Virus record (IMG/VR): IMGVR_UViG_3300005828_000085
Location: 1-24,958 of that record
DNA from: a virus
Length of the DNA stretch: 24,958 bases
Direction: 5' to 3' (one strand)
The position numbers and the translations under genes were made by a program. Below, one piece after another: positions 1 to 7,981 of the stretch (position 1 is the first letter of the stretch; each line of letters starts with the position of its first letter). The notes beneath the pieces are model-generated. The model worked only from the letters and a program-made list of their open reading frames with translations. It was not told where the DNA came from and searched no databases.

Positions 1-96
1 AACCGGTGGGCGAAACCTACAGAGCCGGCGGAGCCCGGGAACGTGCCGACGTATGTGCGTGACCCTGAAACAGGAAAACTGGTACTGCAGCAATGA
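1..96 (+). CDS. C-terminal end of an unknown phage gene (partial)
   Basis: An open frame enters from the left edge and ends at the TGA at 94-96, giving the last 31 residues of a protein that closes with PETGKLVLQQ. The stop overlaps the ATG of the next gene in an ATGA arrangement, the same coupling used throughout this window, which supports a real gene. Too little is present to assign a family. Its position directly before a set of ejection proteins suggests a late structural gene. Confidence 0.6.
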   Translation, partial: NRWAKPTEPAEPGNVPTYVRDPETGKLVLQQ

Positions 97-1652
97 GAGT
101 GATCGTCGAAGGCAAGCCTTATAATGTGCCCGACGACGCCACCCCTGATGAGATAGACGAGATTGTCTCAATGGGTAGCGCGTCTGCCCCTGCCCCCGCA
201 CCCGCACCCACGTCCGCAGCTCCAGAGATGATGGAGCCGCCCGCACCGCGGCAGCCTACAGGTCCGCTGCAGGTCGCCGGTGAATTCGCCAACGCGGCCA
301 ACCGTTCATTCCTGGAAGGCCTGGACTATGTCGGCCCTGGCGCAATCAACGCCGGGCTGAGACTCGCCGGCAGCGACTACCAGATGCCAACACTCACCGG
401 TATGTTCGAGGAGAACGTCCCAGGAGCCCAGGGCGGATTCATGCCGGAGGGCACCGAGCGCGACGTGGTGCGCGGTGCCGGCGGTGTTCTACCCGTAGCG
501 GGGGCTATGGTGGGCGCAGGGCCGCGCAATCTGGCGAAAATCCCAGAGATGGCGAAGGAATGGTTCGGGTTCGGCACCGGCACCACTACCGCGGCAGCCG
601 GCCAGGTACCGGATTATGTGAAGACGAGGACCCCGGTCGATATTGCAGACCAGGCTGGCTATCCGTTGACCCCGGGGCAACGCTTCGACAGTAAGGGCCT
701 GCAGCTCCTGGAGAGCGCGATCGACTCCACCCCCATACCGTTCAACCCCATGCACCGGATCGCCCGGCAGCAACAAAACGTCGTCAACAAGGCTGCCGCA
801 GAATCAATAGGGCTGCCCGGCCAGACGCGGCTCACCCAGGAGAATATGGGTGGGGTAGCTAATCAACTGTCCGATGAATTTGAACGTCTGAAATTCGAGG
901 GCGACCTGACGCTCACGGATGATTTCGGTAATACCCTGGCAGACATCGAAGGGAGTGCCGGGCGTCGACTGTTCAAGGACCCAGTGATCAATGACACCAT
1001 CGACAAGATCATGGATTGGACCGGTGAGAACGGCGTCCTGTCCGCGCCCGATTACCAGAGTATGTCCTCTGAATTGAAAGCGAAGATCAGGCAATCGTTC
1101 AAGGGTGATAGTCCTGATCCCCTGTTCGCGGATTCATTGGGCAGGATCGTATCCGCACTCGATGACCTGGCGGAGAACAACATGGACGGTGTCGCCCTGG
1201 AGAGATTGAAGGCCGCCAGGAAGAAGTGGAAAACCTTGAGTGCCCTGGAAGGATCGCGCGCGGTGAAGGAATCCGGCGACGTCTCCGGCCCGCTCCTGGC
1301 TAACTACTTGAGACGGACCGACAAGGGCGGGTATGCTCGCGGCGGGAATACATCGCAGCTATACGACGCCGCCAGGTCGAGTAAAGCATTTCCGCCCAGG
1401 CCCGATAGTGGCACCGCGGGCAGGATGCTACTGCAACATCCGTTTATCACTGGCGCAGCGGGCGGTGGTGCCGCGCTGGCGGACCCCATGTACCTGGCTA
1501 CCCTATTGGGGCTCCCTGCTGCGGGGTCGGCATTGGCAAACGCCTATATGGTGGGTGCTCCTGCCGCGATGCGTGTGGGGCGAGAGGTGCCTGAGTACCT
1601 TGCTCGCCCTGGAATACTGAACGCCGCCCGCGGCTACCTGGAGGAAGAATAA
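93..1652 (+). CDS. Putative internal virion / DNA ejection protein (519 aa)
   Basis: The N-terminus (MRVIVEGKPYNVPDDATPDE) resembles a short 'G-K-x-Y-x-V-P-D-x-A-T' opening often seen on phage internal and injected proteins. It is followed by an Ala/Pro-rich linker (about residues 30-55). The middle carries a 'G-Y-P-L-T-P-G-Q' segment and a helical region (about 175-390) like that of phage DNA-transfer proteins. Near residues 450-500 there is a Gly/Ala-rich hydrophobic stretch that could insert into a membrane. Expected role: packaged in the head or tail and ejected with the DNA to help genome entry. Start: ATG at 93 overlapping the previous stop. Codons end in A or T more often than in the next gene, a hint of a different history. 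The family is inferred from pattern only; exact function is unknown. Confidence 0.75.
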   Translation: MRVIVEGKPYNVPDDATPDEIDEIVSMGSASAPAPAPAPTSAAPEMMEPPAPRQPTGPLQVAGEFANAANRSFLEGLDYVGPGAINAGLRLAGSDYQMPTLTGMFEENVPGAQGGFMPEGTERDVVRGAGGVLPVAGAMVGAGPRNLAKIPEMAKEWFGFGTGTTTAAAGQVPDYVKTRTPVDIADQAGYPLTPGQRFDSKGLQLLESAIDSTPIPFNPMHRIARQQQNVVNKAAAESIGLPGQTRLTQENMGGVANQLSDEFERLKFEGDLTLTDDFGNTLADIEGSAGRRLFKDPVINDTIDKIMDWTGENGVLSAPDYQSMSSELKAKIRQSFKGDSPDPLFADSLGRIVSALDDLAENNMDGVALERLKAARKKWKTLSALEGSRAVKESGDVSGPLLANYLRRTDKGGYARGGNTSQLYDAARSSKAFPPRPDSGTAGRMLLQHPFITGAAGGGAALADPMYLATLLGLPAAGSALANAYMVGAPAAMRVGREVPEYLARPGILNAARGYLEEE

Positions 1653-2797
1653 TGCCAAACTACTCGAAGGGTGTCGGTGCCCTGTTTGATGCAGCCGAAG
1701 CACGCATTGCGAAAGTCTTCGCCAAGAACCCGATTGACCAGGCGAAGCTGGCGCAGCAGTACCCGGAACTCGGCGACCCGCTGCTGAAATACGACAAGAA
1801 GAAGAACAAGGAATACTTGGGCAAGGGCCTGTCACAGGAGGAGAAGAACCTCCAGAAGGTCCGCACGGCGATCAACAAGAATATTATCGAGCCCGGTCTC
1901 TACGACCCGATGTTCCCCGAGGCGGATCGCTACTACGCCGACCCGAGCAGCTACAACCTGCAGGGCAATACCCTGACCGACGCGATCCCGAAGACCCAGG
2001 CGACGATCGACAAGTACGCCGGGCAGTTCGATACGCCGGAGGTGCGTGGCGCATTGTCCGAGGCGTTCGACCGCGGCAACCAGAACCCGGACGCTCGGGA
2101 CTGGTACGCGATGGGGCAGCTCCAGGACGCATTCATCAACGAGCTGGGCCCGGTCCAGGGCATGGCGAAATTCAAGGAACGCTTCGCCGACGCGATGGCG
2201 GCCACCACCGGCGGCGCAGATCCTGGCAGCAACATGCTGATGGCGACCTACGGCAACTTCCTGCAGAACCAGGGGCTGTCCCCGCCCGATGCCAGCTACA
2301 AGATGCCGCACCCGATCGGTGGCCGATTCGTCACCGGCAATATGGCTATGTACGACAAGGTGATGAACCAGGGCGATATGCTGTCCGCCTCCGGCCACCC
2401 GAAACGCTTCAATTTCTCCTCCAATTTCCTGGGCGATCGTTCGCGTTCCACCCTGGACGAGCAGATGACCCAGGGCATGATCGGGCAGAACGCTCCCCCA
2501 GGCGACTCCTACGGCATCCTGGAGGATGTTGTGGGGCAGGTGGCCAGGGAGAAGGGCGTGGAGCCCGCTAACCTGCAGGACGTCGCCTGGGCCGGATTCA
2601 AGGGGTCCGAGGGCAAGCCCATGATCCGCTGGGTCAACGAGATGATCGAGCGCACTTCCAGGGTCACCGGTAAGACGCCCCAGGAGGTCCTGCGCGGCCT
2701 GATACGCGGAGACATGCCAATGTACGGCCTGGGAGCCGGAACCGTCGCTGGCGGCGGTTTGCTGGCCGACCAGGAGCCACAACCAGGGATGATGTAA
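1652..2797 (+). CDS. Polyvalent-type internal virion protein of unknown function (381 aa)
   Basis: The ATG at 1652 shares its A with the TAA of the upstream gene (TAATG), and GGAGG lies just upstream, so start and coupling are clear. No signal peptide is visible. The central part (about residues 150-330) has RDWYAMGQ, a Gly/Ala/Asp-rich loop ending in N-x-L-x-A-T-Y-G-N, and a later W-A-G-F-K-G. This arrangement is, to my recollection, shared by uncharacterised domains of large phage and plasmid polyvalent proteins. The extreme C-terminus is a short Gly/Ala hydrophobic segment followed by LLADQE, matching similar segments in its neighbours. Context between two likely ejected proteins suggests it is also a virion-carried effector or ejection component. 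Catalytic activity cannot be assigned. Confidence 0.7.
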   Translation: MPNYSKGVGALFDAAEARIAKVFAKNPIDQAKLAQQYPELGDPLLKYDKKKNKEYLGKGLSQEEKNLQKVRTAINKNIIEPGLYDPMFPEADRYYADPSSYNLQGNTLTDAIPKTQATIDKYAGQFDTPEVRGALSEAFDRGNQNPDARDWYAMGQLQDAFINELGPVQGMAKFKERFADAMAATTGGADPGSNMLMATYGNFLQNQGLSPPDASYKMPHPIGGRFVTGNMAMYDKVMNQGDMLSASGHPKRFNFSSNFLGDRSRSTLDEQMTQGMIGQNAPPGDSYGILEDVVGQVAREKGVEPANLQDVAWAGFKGSEGKPMIRWVNEMIERTSRVTGKTPQEVLRGLIRGDMPMYGLGAGTVAGGGLLADQEPQPGMM

Positions 2798-5287
2798 ATG
2801 TCCAAATACACCAGCACTCTGGCCCGCATGCTCAAGGCTGCCGGCCTGGACCCCGACGAGCTGATGGACGCCACAGCCGACCCTGTCAAAGCCTACAAGC
2901 TGTTCCGCAAGAAGGGCGACGACCTGTTCCCGTTGTTCGTCAATGCCGACCAGAAGGTCCCCCTGGGCGAGTGGCTCAAGGCGGAGGCCGGCGCACTGAC
3001 TGACACCGGCAAGGTGAAGTCGAGCATCGGGCCCCTGGCGTATCGCCCGGGCTGGCACGCGGGCGAGTATCCCCTGGCGACCCACATCGGCGGCAAGGCC
3101 ACCGAGCACGGCAAGATCCCGACGAAGCCCAACTACCGCCCCGACGACCAGGTGTGGGCCGAGATCGAGATGCCCGGCATAGTCGACTGGCAGAAGGTGG
3201 CCAACAGCCGCGCCGAGATGACCAAGGCGGGTAAGCCCCTATCGAGAACAGCACACATCACCGACCAGGTGCCCTACGGTGGCCACTACCGATACAAGAC
3301 CAACCCCAACATGACCGGGGACTGGTTGATCGGCGGCGATATGCGGGTGAACCGTATCCTGGACGACGCAGAAGTACGGGACCTGAACAGGGGCTCTGGC
3401 TCCGAGGACCTGCCCAGGCTCCGTAACCTGCAGAAACGGAAAGGATATGTCCCCGCCCTGGCGGCGACGGCAGTCGGTGCTGGCGCGCTGTCTGATACCG
3501 AGGAGGCGGAGGCGATGCCCCTGTACCGGGCGTTCCGCGGGGAGCACGGCGCGCTCGCCGACCTTGGCGAGAAATTCCAAACGCGCCTGGGCGCGCTATC
3601 CTTCGGCGACGCCAAAACGGCTAACCACTACGCCATGAGCCCGAATGTAAGCAGCGACGTACCAGTGCAGCCGCGCGTCTACCCGTCCAACGTGCGTATC
3701 GACAACCCGGTGATCAACAACCCGGAGGACCCGTTTCTGCCGTTCACTGACCTGGAGAAGGCCACCGGGTTCGATCATGCCAAGAAGGTGTTCACTGACC
3801 TGGCCGGCCTGAACGAGTCAGAGTACATCGACGATATGCTGGAGGAGTACGGCGTGGACAGCATCGACCAGCTGCCCGACGACGCCCTGCGCCAGCTGGA
3901 CGTGCCAGCTTTCGAGGTCTTCAACGACCCCGAGACTATCCAGCTGATGAAGGCCAACGGCTACGACGGCGGCATCACCGCCGGGTATGGTGACAACTAC
4001 GACCAGGTGGAGTTCCGCCCGTTCGACGAGGGCCAGGTGTCCCCGGCATTCGGAGAGCACCCGGCCAACTCCCTCGGCGAGGATAATGCCTGGCGCGAGC
4101 CCCCGACGGTCATACCTGACAGCGGCAAGTACGTCGCCGATCGCTTGGGCCGTGCTGCCGAGCAAGGGTTTGATACAAGCAGGCGGCTGTTCCACGGCAC
4201 CGCCAACGACATCGAGGCGTTCGATCCTGGTCGCGCTGGGCTGGTCTACGCAGCGGAAGATGACCCAGACTACGCCTCGATGTTCGCCGGTGTTCGGGAG
4301 GGGGCCAACGTGATGCCGCTGTACATGCGCCCCGGCAACCAGTTGGACATGGTAGACAACCCAGAGCACAGGCAGCTCGCCATAGACCTGTTCAATGAGA
4401 AAGGCGGCTGGGCAAACCGGGCCGAGATGGATGGTCATGGCCCAGACGAGGCACAGAATTTCTGGGATGAAATGTTGGGGGATGATGCGCCCAGGCGGGA
4501 CAGTTACCTGTACGACCCGGAGCTGGACATGGACTGGGAGATCCTGGACGACCCTGAGACCGGTCTGCTGTTCGACCTGCAGGGTATGGGCTACGACAGT
4601 TTCCGGTTCAAGGAGGATGACGGGGTGATCGCCCAGGCGACCCATGACCCGGCACGCATCCGGTCAGTCAACGCACAGTTCAAGGACCCGGGTTCTGAAA
4701 ATATACTGGCAGGCGGTACAGCCGCGGCAGTGGGCCTGGGTGCTCTTACAGACACACAGGAGGCCCAGGCCTACGACTACGGCACAGGGCAGCCTGGCGC
4801 GCCCCTGGCGGACCCCGACGCCTGGATGTACGAACGCCCCGCCCTAATGGAAGGGGCCCTGGGAGGGCTCCCTGAGAGCTTGCAGGCGGGTATCCTGGCC
4901 GCCGGCAAGGAGACCGACAAGCTGATCACCGGGGCCCGGGACCTGTTCGGGTCCGCCCTGGGCATCGACGAGGAGTGGCGCGGCAAGAACCAGGCGCGCC
5001 AGAAGGCCAACGACCGCGTGTTCGCGCCTGTGGAGGACGAGTACGTCGGAGCGACTATGGCAGGCAGTATGCTGCCCTACCTGGCCACAGGCGCGCTGTA
5101 CGGCACCCTGGGCCCGCTGGGTGCTGGAGCCACCGCCGCAGCCGAGGGTGCCCTGTACTACCAGGAGGACCCCACAGATCGACTGATCAACGCCGGCCTG
5201 GGCGGCGGGCTCGGCTACGGCGTCGGTAAGGGCCTGCAGAAGTGGGGCGAGCGCGTATCGCAGAACCCCTGGCGGAGGGGCCGATAA
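2798..5287 (+). CDS. Polyvalent protein with two ADP-ribosyltransferase-like domains (829 aa)
   Basis: Several modules are visible. Residues about 70-200 hold an RPGWH...ATHIGG domain ending in GDWLIGGDMRVNRIL, common in phage polyvalent proteins. Residues about 240-420 begin PLYRAFRGEHG, contain LGALSFGD and end GYDGGI...VEFRPFDEGQV. Residues about 460-630 begin LFHGTANDIEAFDPG, contain GLVYAAEDDPDYA and end GYDSF...IRSVNAQF. The last two match the layout of ART-PolyVal (ADP-ribosyltransferase in polyvalent proteins) domains. The C-terminus (about 670-829) is Gly/Ala-rich, as in phage ejection proteins. Hydrophobic linkers at 216-239 and 636-658 end in near-identical DTEEAEA and DTQEAQA. Likely role: injected with phage DNA to modify host targets by ADP-ribosylation. 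Family recognition is from motifs; activity is inferred. Confidence 0.8.
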   Translation: MSKYTSTLARMLKAAGLDPDELMDATADPVKAYKLFRKKGDDLFPLFVNADQKVPLGEWLKAEAGALTDTGKVKSSIGPLAYRPGWHAGEYPLATHIGGKATEHGKIPTKPNYRPDDQVWAEIEMPGIVDWQKVANSRAEMTKAGKPLSRTAHITDQVPYGGHYRYKTNPNMTGDWLIGGDMRVNRILDDAEVRDLNRGSGSEDLPRLRNLQKRKGYVPALAATAVGAGALSDTEEAEAMPLYRAFRGEHGALADLGEKFQTRLGALSFGDAKTANHYAMSPNVSSDVPVQPRVYPSNVRIDNPVINNPEDPFLPFTDLEKATGFDHAKKVFTDLAGLNESEYIDDMLEEYGVDSIDQLPDDALRQLDVPAFEVFNDPETIQLMKANGYDGGITAGYGDNYDQVEFRPFDEGQVSPAFGEHPANSLGEDNAWREPPTVIPDSGKYVADRLGRAAEQGFDTSRRLFHGTANDIEAFDPGRAGLVYAAEDDPDYASMFAGVREGANVMPLYMRPGNQLDMVDNPEHRQLAIDLFNEKGGWANRAEMDGHGPDEAQNFWDEMLGDDAPRRDSYLYDPELDMDWEILDDPETGLLFDLQGMGYDSFRFKEDDGVIAQATHDPARIRSVNAQFKDPGSENILAGGTAAAVGLGALTDTQEAQAYDYGTGQPGAPLADPDAWMYERPALMEGALGGLPESLQAGILAAGKETDKLITGARDLFGSALGIDEEWRGKNQARQKANDRVFAPVEDEYVGATMAGSMLPYLATGALYGTLGPLGAGATAAAEGALYYQEDPTDRLINAGLGGGLGYGVGKGLQKWGERVSQNPWRRGR

Positions 5288-6565
5288 ATGCCCAGATTTG
5301 TTTCCTGGCTCGAGAAAGCAATCAACGAGTTGCCCCAGGCGAAGGCCACCGCGCAGCAGTGGATGGCCCAGCTCAAGAAATCGCCCCTGGCGAACATGAA
5401 CGAGATCGAGGATCGCGGCCTGGACGAATTCCTGGGCGGGCAGTACGACCGGTCCGGTGGCCGGGCGATCGCCAAGGAGGACATCCAGGGCTGGCTCAGT
5501 GAGCAACCGATGCCGATGCCCCAACGGTTGGGAGCCGGCAACGACTACGACGAGTACGCCACACCCGGCCTGGCCCAGTACCGCAACTATGTGGAGGCGG
5601 AGCCCATGTGGGACCCGCGAGATCCTTCCGATCACTTCAGCGGTTACCCTGGCTACCGGCAGCACACTCGCGGCGGCATGTTGGAGAACACCAACGTCGG
5701 GCGCACCCAGGTCCTGGACGAGGTCCAGAGCGATCTCAAGGGCAACATTCGCGACCGGTGGGACCCGGAGGGCATGACCCAGAGCGAGGCGGCCCTGTAC
5801 ACCCCGGAGGGGGCCAGGACGGGCCCCTGGCGGCGTGTGAATCCCTACCTGGGCTACGACTCCACCCCGATCGAGGAGATGACCTACATGCCCGGGTCGA
5901 TGTCCGACGACCTGGGGCAGGCCCAGTACGAGATCGAGCAGCTGCGCCAGGAGATCCCCCAGGGCGGCGACCTGGACTGGGGGCTCCAGGAGCTGGCGAG
6001 CTACAACCAGGACGTGGCTACCCGCGGCCGGGCGAACATGCCAGGCAAGGACCGCATGGAGTGGCAGGCGATGGCCAACTACCTGAACGACGCGGTGGAG
6101 GGTGACATGGGCGCGCTGGCCTGGCCCAGCTCGGACGTCCAGTACCGTCGCTACTTCAAGCGCAGCCCGGAGCATTACCAGTCAGTCCTGGACACCGCGG
6201 CGGCGGACGCCAAACTGTTCGAGGGTAACTCCTTCGGCCGGGAGGGCGTGCGACGCGAGCAGGCCGAGGCGAAGCAGGCCCTGGGCTCACTGCAGATGTA
6301 CAAGAACCAGTACGACAAGCGGATGCCCAGGGACAAGCGGTGGAAGCAGCTCGGCCTGGAGCCGAAGCTGGTGGACCTGAGCAACACCAGGCCGAAAGGC
6401 TGGAGCCCCTCGAGCCCGGGTGATGGTAGTCGCCCGCTGGGCAAGTATTGGGTGGTACAGCTAACGCCTGAAACGAAGGCCAGGCTGAAGGAAAGCGGCA
6501 TCCCCTATTATGTTATGGGTGGAGCCGCGGTACTTGGTCAAGAGGACGACGGCGCGCTGGATTGA
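5288..6565 (+). CDS. Polyvalent-protein-type virion protein with VQSD motif (425 aa)
   Basis: The ATG directly follows the upstream TAA, with GGAGGGG nearby. Residues about 1-75 (SWLEKAINELPQ...QWMAQLKK...GLDEFLGG...IAKEDIQGWL) match a helical domain widespread in large phage polyvalent proteins. An HTRGG...VLDEVQSDL segment (about 125-155) matches another, where the usual form is E-I/V-Q-S-D followed by a helix. In known large polyvalent proteins such domains sit in one chain; here they are a separate gene beside the ART-domain gene. The C-terminus is a short hydrophobic YYVMGGAAVLG followed by acidic residues, like its neighbours. It overlaps the convergent gene on the other strand by 28 bp. 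Function unknown; probably injected into the host. Confidence 0.75.
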   Translation: MPRFVSWLEKAINELPQAKATAQQWMAQLKKSPLANMNEIEDRGLDEFLGGQYDRSGGRAIAKEDIQGWLSEQPMPMPQRLGAGNDYDEYATPGLAQYRNYVEAEPMWDPRDPSDHFSGYPGYRQHTRGGMLENTNVGRTQVLDEVQSDLKGNIRDRWDPEGMTQSEAALYTPEGARTGPWRRVNPYLGYDSTPIEEMTYMPGSMSDDLGQAQYEIEQLRQEIPQGGDLDWGLQELASYNQDVATRGRANMPGKDRMEWQAMANYLNDAVEGDMGALAWPSSDVQYRRYFKRSPEHYQSVLDTAAADAKLFEGNSFGREGVRREQAEAKQALGSLQMYKNQYDKRMPRDKRWKQLGLEPKLVDLSNTRPKGWSPSSPGDGSRPLGKYWVVQLTPETKARLKESGIPYYVMGGAAVLGQEDDGALD

Positions 6566-6762
6566 CGCTTCCGGTGCGCGTGGATCTTCTTCTGCCAGCT
6601 GTGGATGTTCTGCAGCCGGTCTATCAGATCCTGGAGCGCGGCCAGGTCCTTCGCATTTCGCAGTGAGTAGTTACCGGTCTTCACCGACAGGTAGGGCGTG
6701 CCGCGGCAGCCCGGCCTCACTGTGATGGTGGCGTTTCGCCTGGTGCCATAGTTGCTTCGCAT
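6538..6762 (-). CDS. Small conserved-looking hypothetical protein (74 aa)
   Basis: Last gene of the leftward operon. The protein begins MRSNYGTRRNATITVRPG, has a beta-like N-terminal half (YLSVKTGNYSL), then a helix (DLAALQDLIDRLQNI) and a basic Ser-rich tail. Its start lies inside the zinc-ribbon gene (46-bp overlap) and there is only a weak GAGAGA ribosome-binding site, so the exact start is less sure. Its 3' end overlaps the convergent polyvalent-protein gene by 28 bp. I do not recognise a family. The amphipathic pattern and place in a colinear gene row support a real gene. Confidence 0.6.
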   Translation of the reverse strand: MRSNYGTRRNATITVRPGCRGTPYLSVKTGNYSLRNAKDLAALQDLIDRLQNIHSWQKKIHAHRKRQSSAPSSS

Positions 6763-6905
6763 ATCATTCTCTCTCGCCCGATCGCGGGCATAAAATGTTT
6801 ACAGTTCGGGCAGTACCAACCCTTGCGGGTTTTGCTACCGGCGTGGATAACCTCCCCCGCCGGCTGGTAGCAGATACTGCACGGTTTCTTCGCCAGGTCG
6901 GTCAC
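6717..6905 (-). CDS. Small zinc-ribbon protein (62 aa)
   Basis: The protein starts at GTG (complement of 6903-6905) and has CSIC near residue 9 and CPNC near residue 34, a two-knuckle CxxC...CxxC arrangement typical of a structural zinc ribbon. GGGGGTGAAGG upstream can serve as ribosome-binding site, five bases after the stop of the small membrane-protein gene. Such proteins in phages often bind nucleic acid or a host protein such as RNA polymerase, but no target can be read from the sequence. The alternative, that the cysteines are incidental, is unlikely given their spacing. Confidence 0.75.
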   Translation of the reverse strand: MTDLAKKPCSICYQPAGEVIHAGSKTRKGWYCPNCKHFMPAIGRERMICEATMAPGETPPSQ

Positions 6906-6909
6906 CCCT

Positions 6910-7050
6910 TCACCCCCACATGAGCAGCAGAAAGATCATGCCGGCTAGGACAAACCCGGCCAGGAACAGGATGATCTTGCCCGCCAGGGGCGTGGGCTGG
7001 TCGTCGAACCGGCGGCCGACCTGCTCGTAACGTCCGCGCTCGGAGGTCAC
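6910..7050 (-). CDS. Tiny single-pass membrane protein (46 aa, GTG start)
   Basis: The GTG start at 7050 overlaps the TGA of the upstream gene (GTGA), with GGAGG seven bases before it. The product has a charged N-terminal half (VTSERGRYEQVGRRFDDQ), then a single strong hydrophobic helix from about residue 22 (KIILFLAGFVLAGMIFLLLM) to the end. The likely topology is cytoplasmic N-terminus with a C-terminal anchor. A longer in-frame reading to 7275 exists but would overlap the upstream gene fully, so the short form is preferred. Function unknown; it could be a host-envelope effector or part of an unrecognised lysis or exclusion function. Confidence 0.7.
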   Translation of the reverse strand: MTSERGRYEQVGRRFDDQPTPLAGKIILFLAGFVLAGMIFLLLMWG

Positions 7051-7436
7051 GACAGCACCTCCAGGCACCCGGCGTTCTTGGCGTAGCCGCCGTAGGCGCG
7101 GATCGAGGAGTCGACGACACCAGGCATGCGCTCGCGCATCGCGTCCTTCAGCTCGTCGTAGGTGCCCTCCCAGCCGACGCCCAGCTCCTTCAGCACCGGC
7201 ACCACGACAGCACCGGAGCGCACCTTCGCCGCCTGGGGAATCCGTACCAGGCGCAGCCGGGTGTGGCCGGGCCACTTCGGGCCCTTGCTGGTGCGGGTGG
7301 CCTTCTTATTCTTCGGCATCGGCACAACGACCGAGCCGACGTCGAAGGCGGCCAGGGTGTAGCCCAGCTCCTGCAGGTCCATGATGGTCTGCAGGGCATC
7401 CGCCTGGTCAACCTTTACTGTGATGAGTACGTCCAT
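7047..7436 (-). CDS. Hypothetical phage protein (129 aa)
   Basis: The ATG at 7436 is preceded by AAGGAGCTATTT, a good ribosome-binding site. The first third (MDVLITVKVDQADALQTIMDL) looks like a beta-alpha unit. A basic middle (PKNKKATRTSKGPKWPGHTRLRL) could contact nucleic acid. The C-terminal helix region carries YDELKDAMRERMPG. I do not recognise a family. It is coupled by a GTGA overlap to the small membrane-protein gene downstream and lies in the early accessory segment of the leftward operon. Confidence 0.75.
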   Translation of the reverse strand: MDVLITVKVDQADALQTIMDLQELGYTLAAFDVGSVVVPMPKNKKATRTSKGPKWPGHTRLRLVRIPQAAKVRSGAVVVPVLKELGVGWEGTYDELKDAMRERMPGVVDSSIRAYGGYAKNAGCLEVLS

Positions 7437-7449
7437 AAATAGCTCCTTG

Positions 7450-7635
7450 CTACCAGTTTTCAGACCGCAGTTCCTGGAGTGCTTCCTCCCGTTCCACGCT
7501 CGCGTTTTCCCTTTCCAGGGTGTTGTTGGTGATCTGCACGACCTGGATCAGGTCGGCGTAGGTCACCAGGGTGTTGGGGCCGCGCTTCTTCGCGACGGCC
7601 CGCAGAACATCTTCCAGGCATTCCCAGGTGGTCAT
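7450..7635 (-). CDS. Small hypothetical protein (61 aa)
   Basis: The ATG at 7635 lies two bases after the stop of the upstream gene, with GGGGAG as ribosome-binding site in the end of that gene. The product (starting MTTWECLEDVLRAVAKKRGP) is predicted to be mainly helical with an acidic, Glu-rich C-terminal half. No motif or family is recognised. Tight coupling to the 113-residue protein suggests the two are made together. Confidence 0.7.
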   Translation of the reverse strand: MTTWECLEDVLRAVAKKRGPNTLVTYADLIQVVQITNNTLERENASVEREEALQELRSENW

Positions 7636-7637
7636 GA

Positions 7638-7979
7638 TCAGCTCCCCATGTACAATGTGATGGTGCCATCTTCCTGGGGGTAGATCCGCTCCAGGAATAT
7701 GTGGTGGAAATCACCGGTGTGGTTGATCGCATCGTTCACCAGCTCCATGATGCGGTACCAGGTGTAGTGTGGCAGGACATGGTGGCGGTAGACCTTGCTC
7801 TCGTCGTCGCCCCACCCGTCGTACTCCAGGACGCCGGACAGCTGCGCCGGCATCTCCAGTTGCTGGACCGACTCCGGGCCGGTCTTATCCATGCTGAAGA
7901 CCAGCTTCACGTCGTTGCTGACCTGGGACAGGTACAGCTGCACGGCGAAGTCGATCTTATCCCTTGTTTCGTAATCCAT
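7638..7979 (-). CDS. Hypothetical phage protein (113 aa)
   Basis: The ATG at 7979 follows a GAGGAG ribosome-binding site that sits in the loop of a small TGATC/GATCA hairpin. The protein starts MDYETRDKIDFAVQLYL. It has a central Asp/Gly-rich acidic section (LEYDGWGDDESKVYRHH) and ends in alternating hydrophobic residues (GTITLYMGS). The multiple His residues (RHH, HHIF) are notable but form no metal motif I can name. It is the first gene after the structured inverted-repeat element at 8003-8126, so its translation may depend on that element. Confidence 0.75.
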   Translation of the reverse strand: MDYETRDKIDFAVQLYLSQVSNDVKLVFSMDKTGPESVQQLEMPAQLSGVLEYDGWGDDESKVYRHHVLPHYTWYRIMELVNDAINHTGDFHHIFLERIYPQEDGTITLYMGS

Positions 7980-7981
7980 GA

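Noticed and set aside
1832-3109. A 425-residue minus-strand frame across two + strand genes
   Set aside because: It spans the junction of two well-supported genes and shows no motif or ribosome-binding site of its own.
4844-6175. A 443-residue minus-strand frame across two polyvalent-protein genes
   Set aside because: Composition (Val, Leu, His, Gly-rich) is typical of a shadow frame, and the + strand genes have clear domain motifs and couplings.
6910-7275. A 121-residue reading of the small membrane protein gene
   Set aside because: The added N-terminal part lies wholly inside the 129-residue gene and has shadow-like composition. The GTG at 7050 has a good ribosome-binding site and a GTGA overlap.
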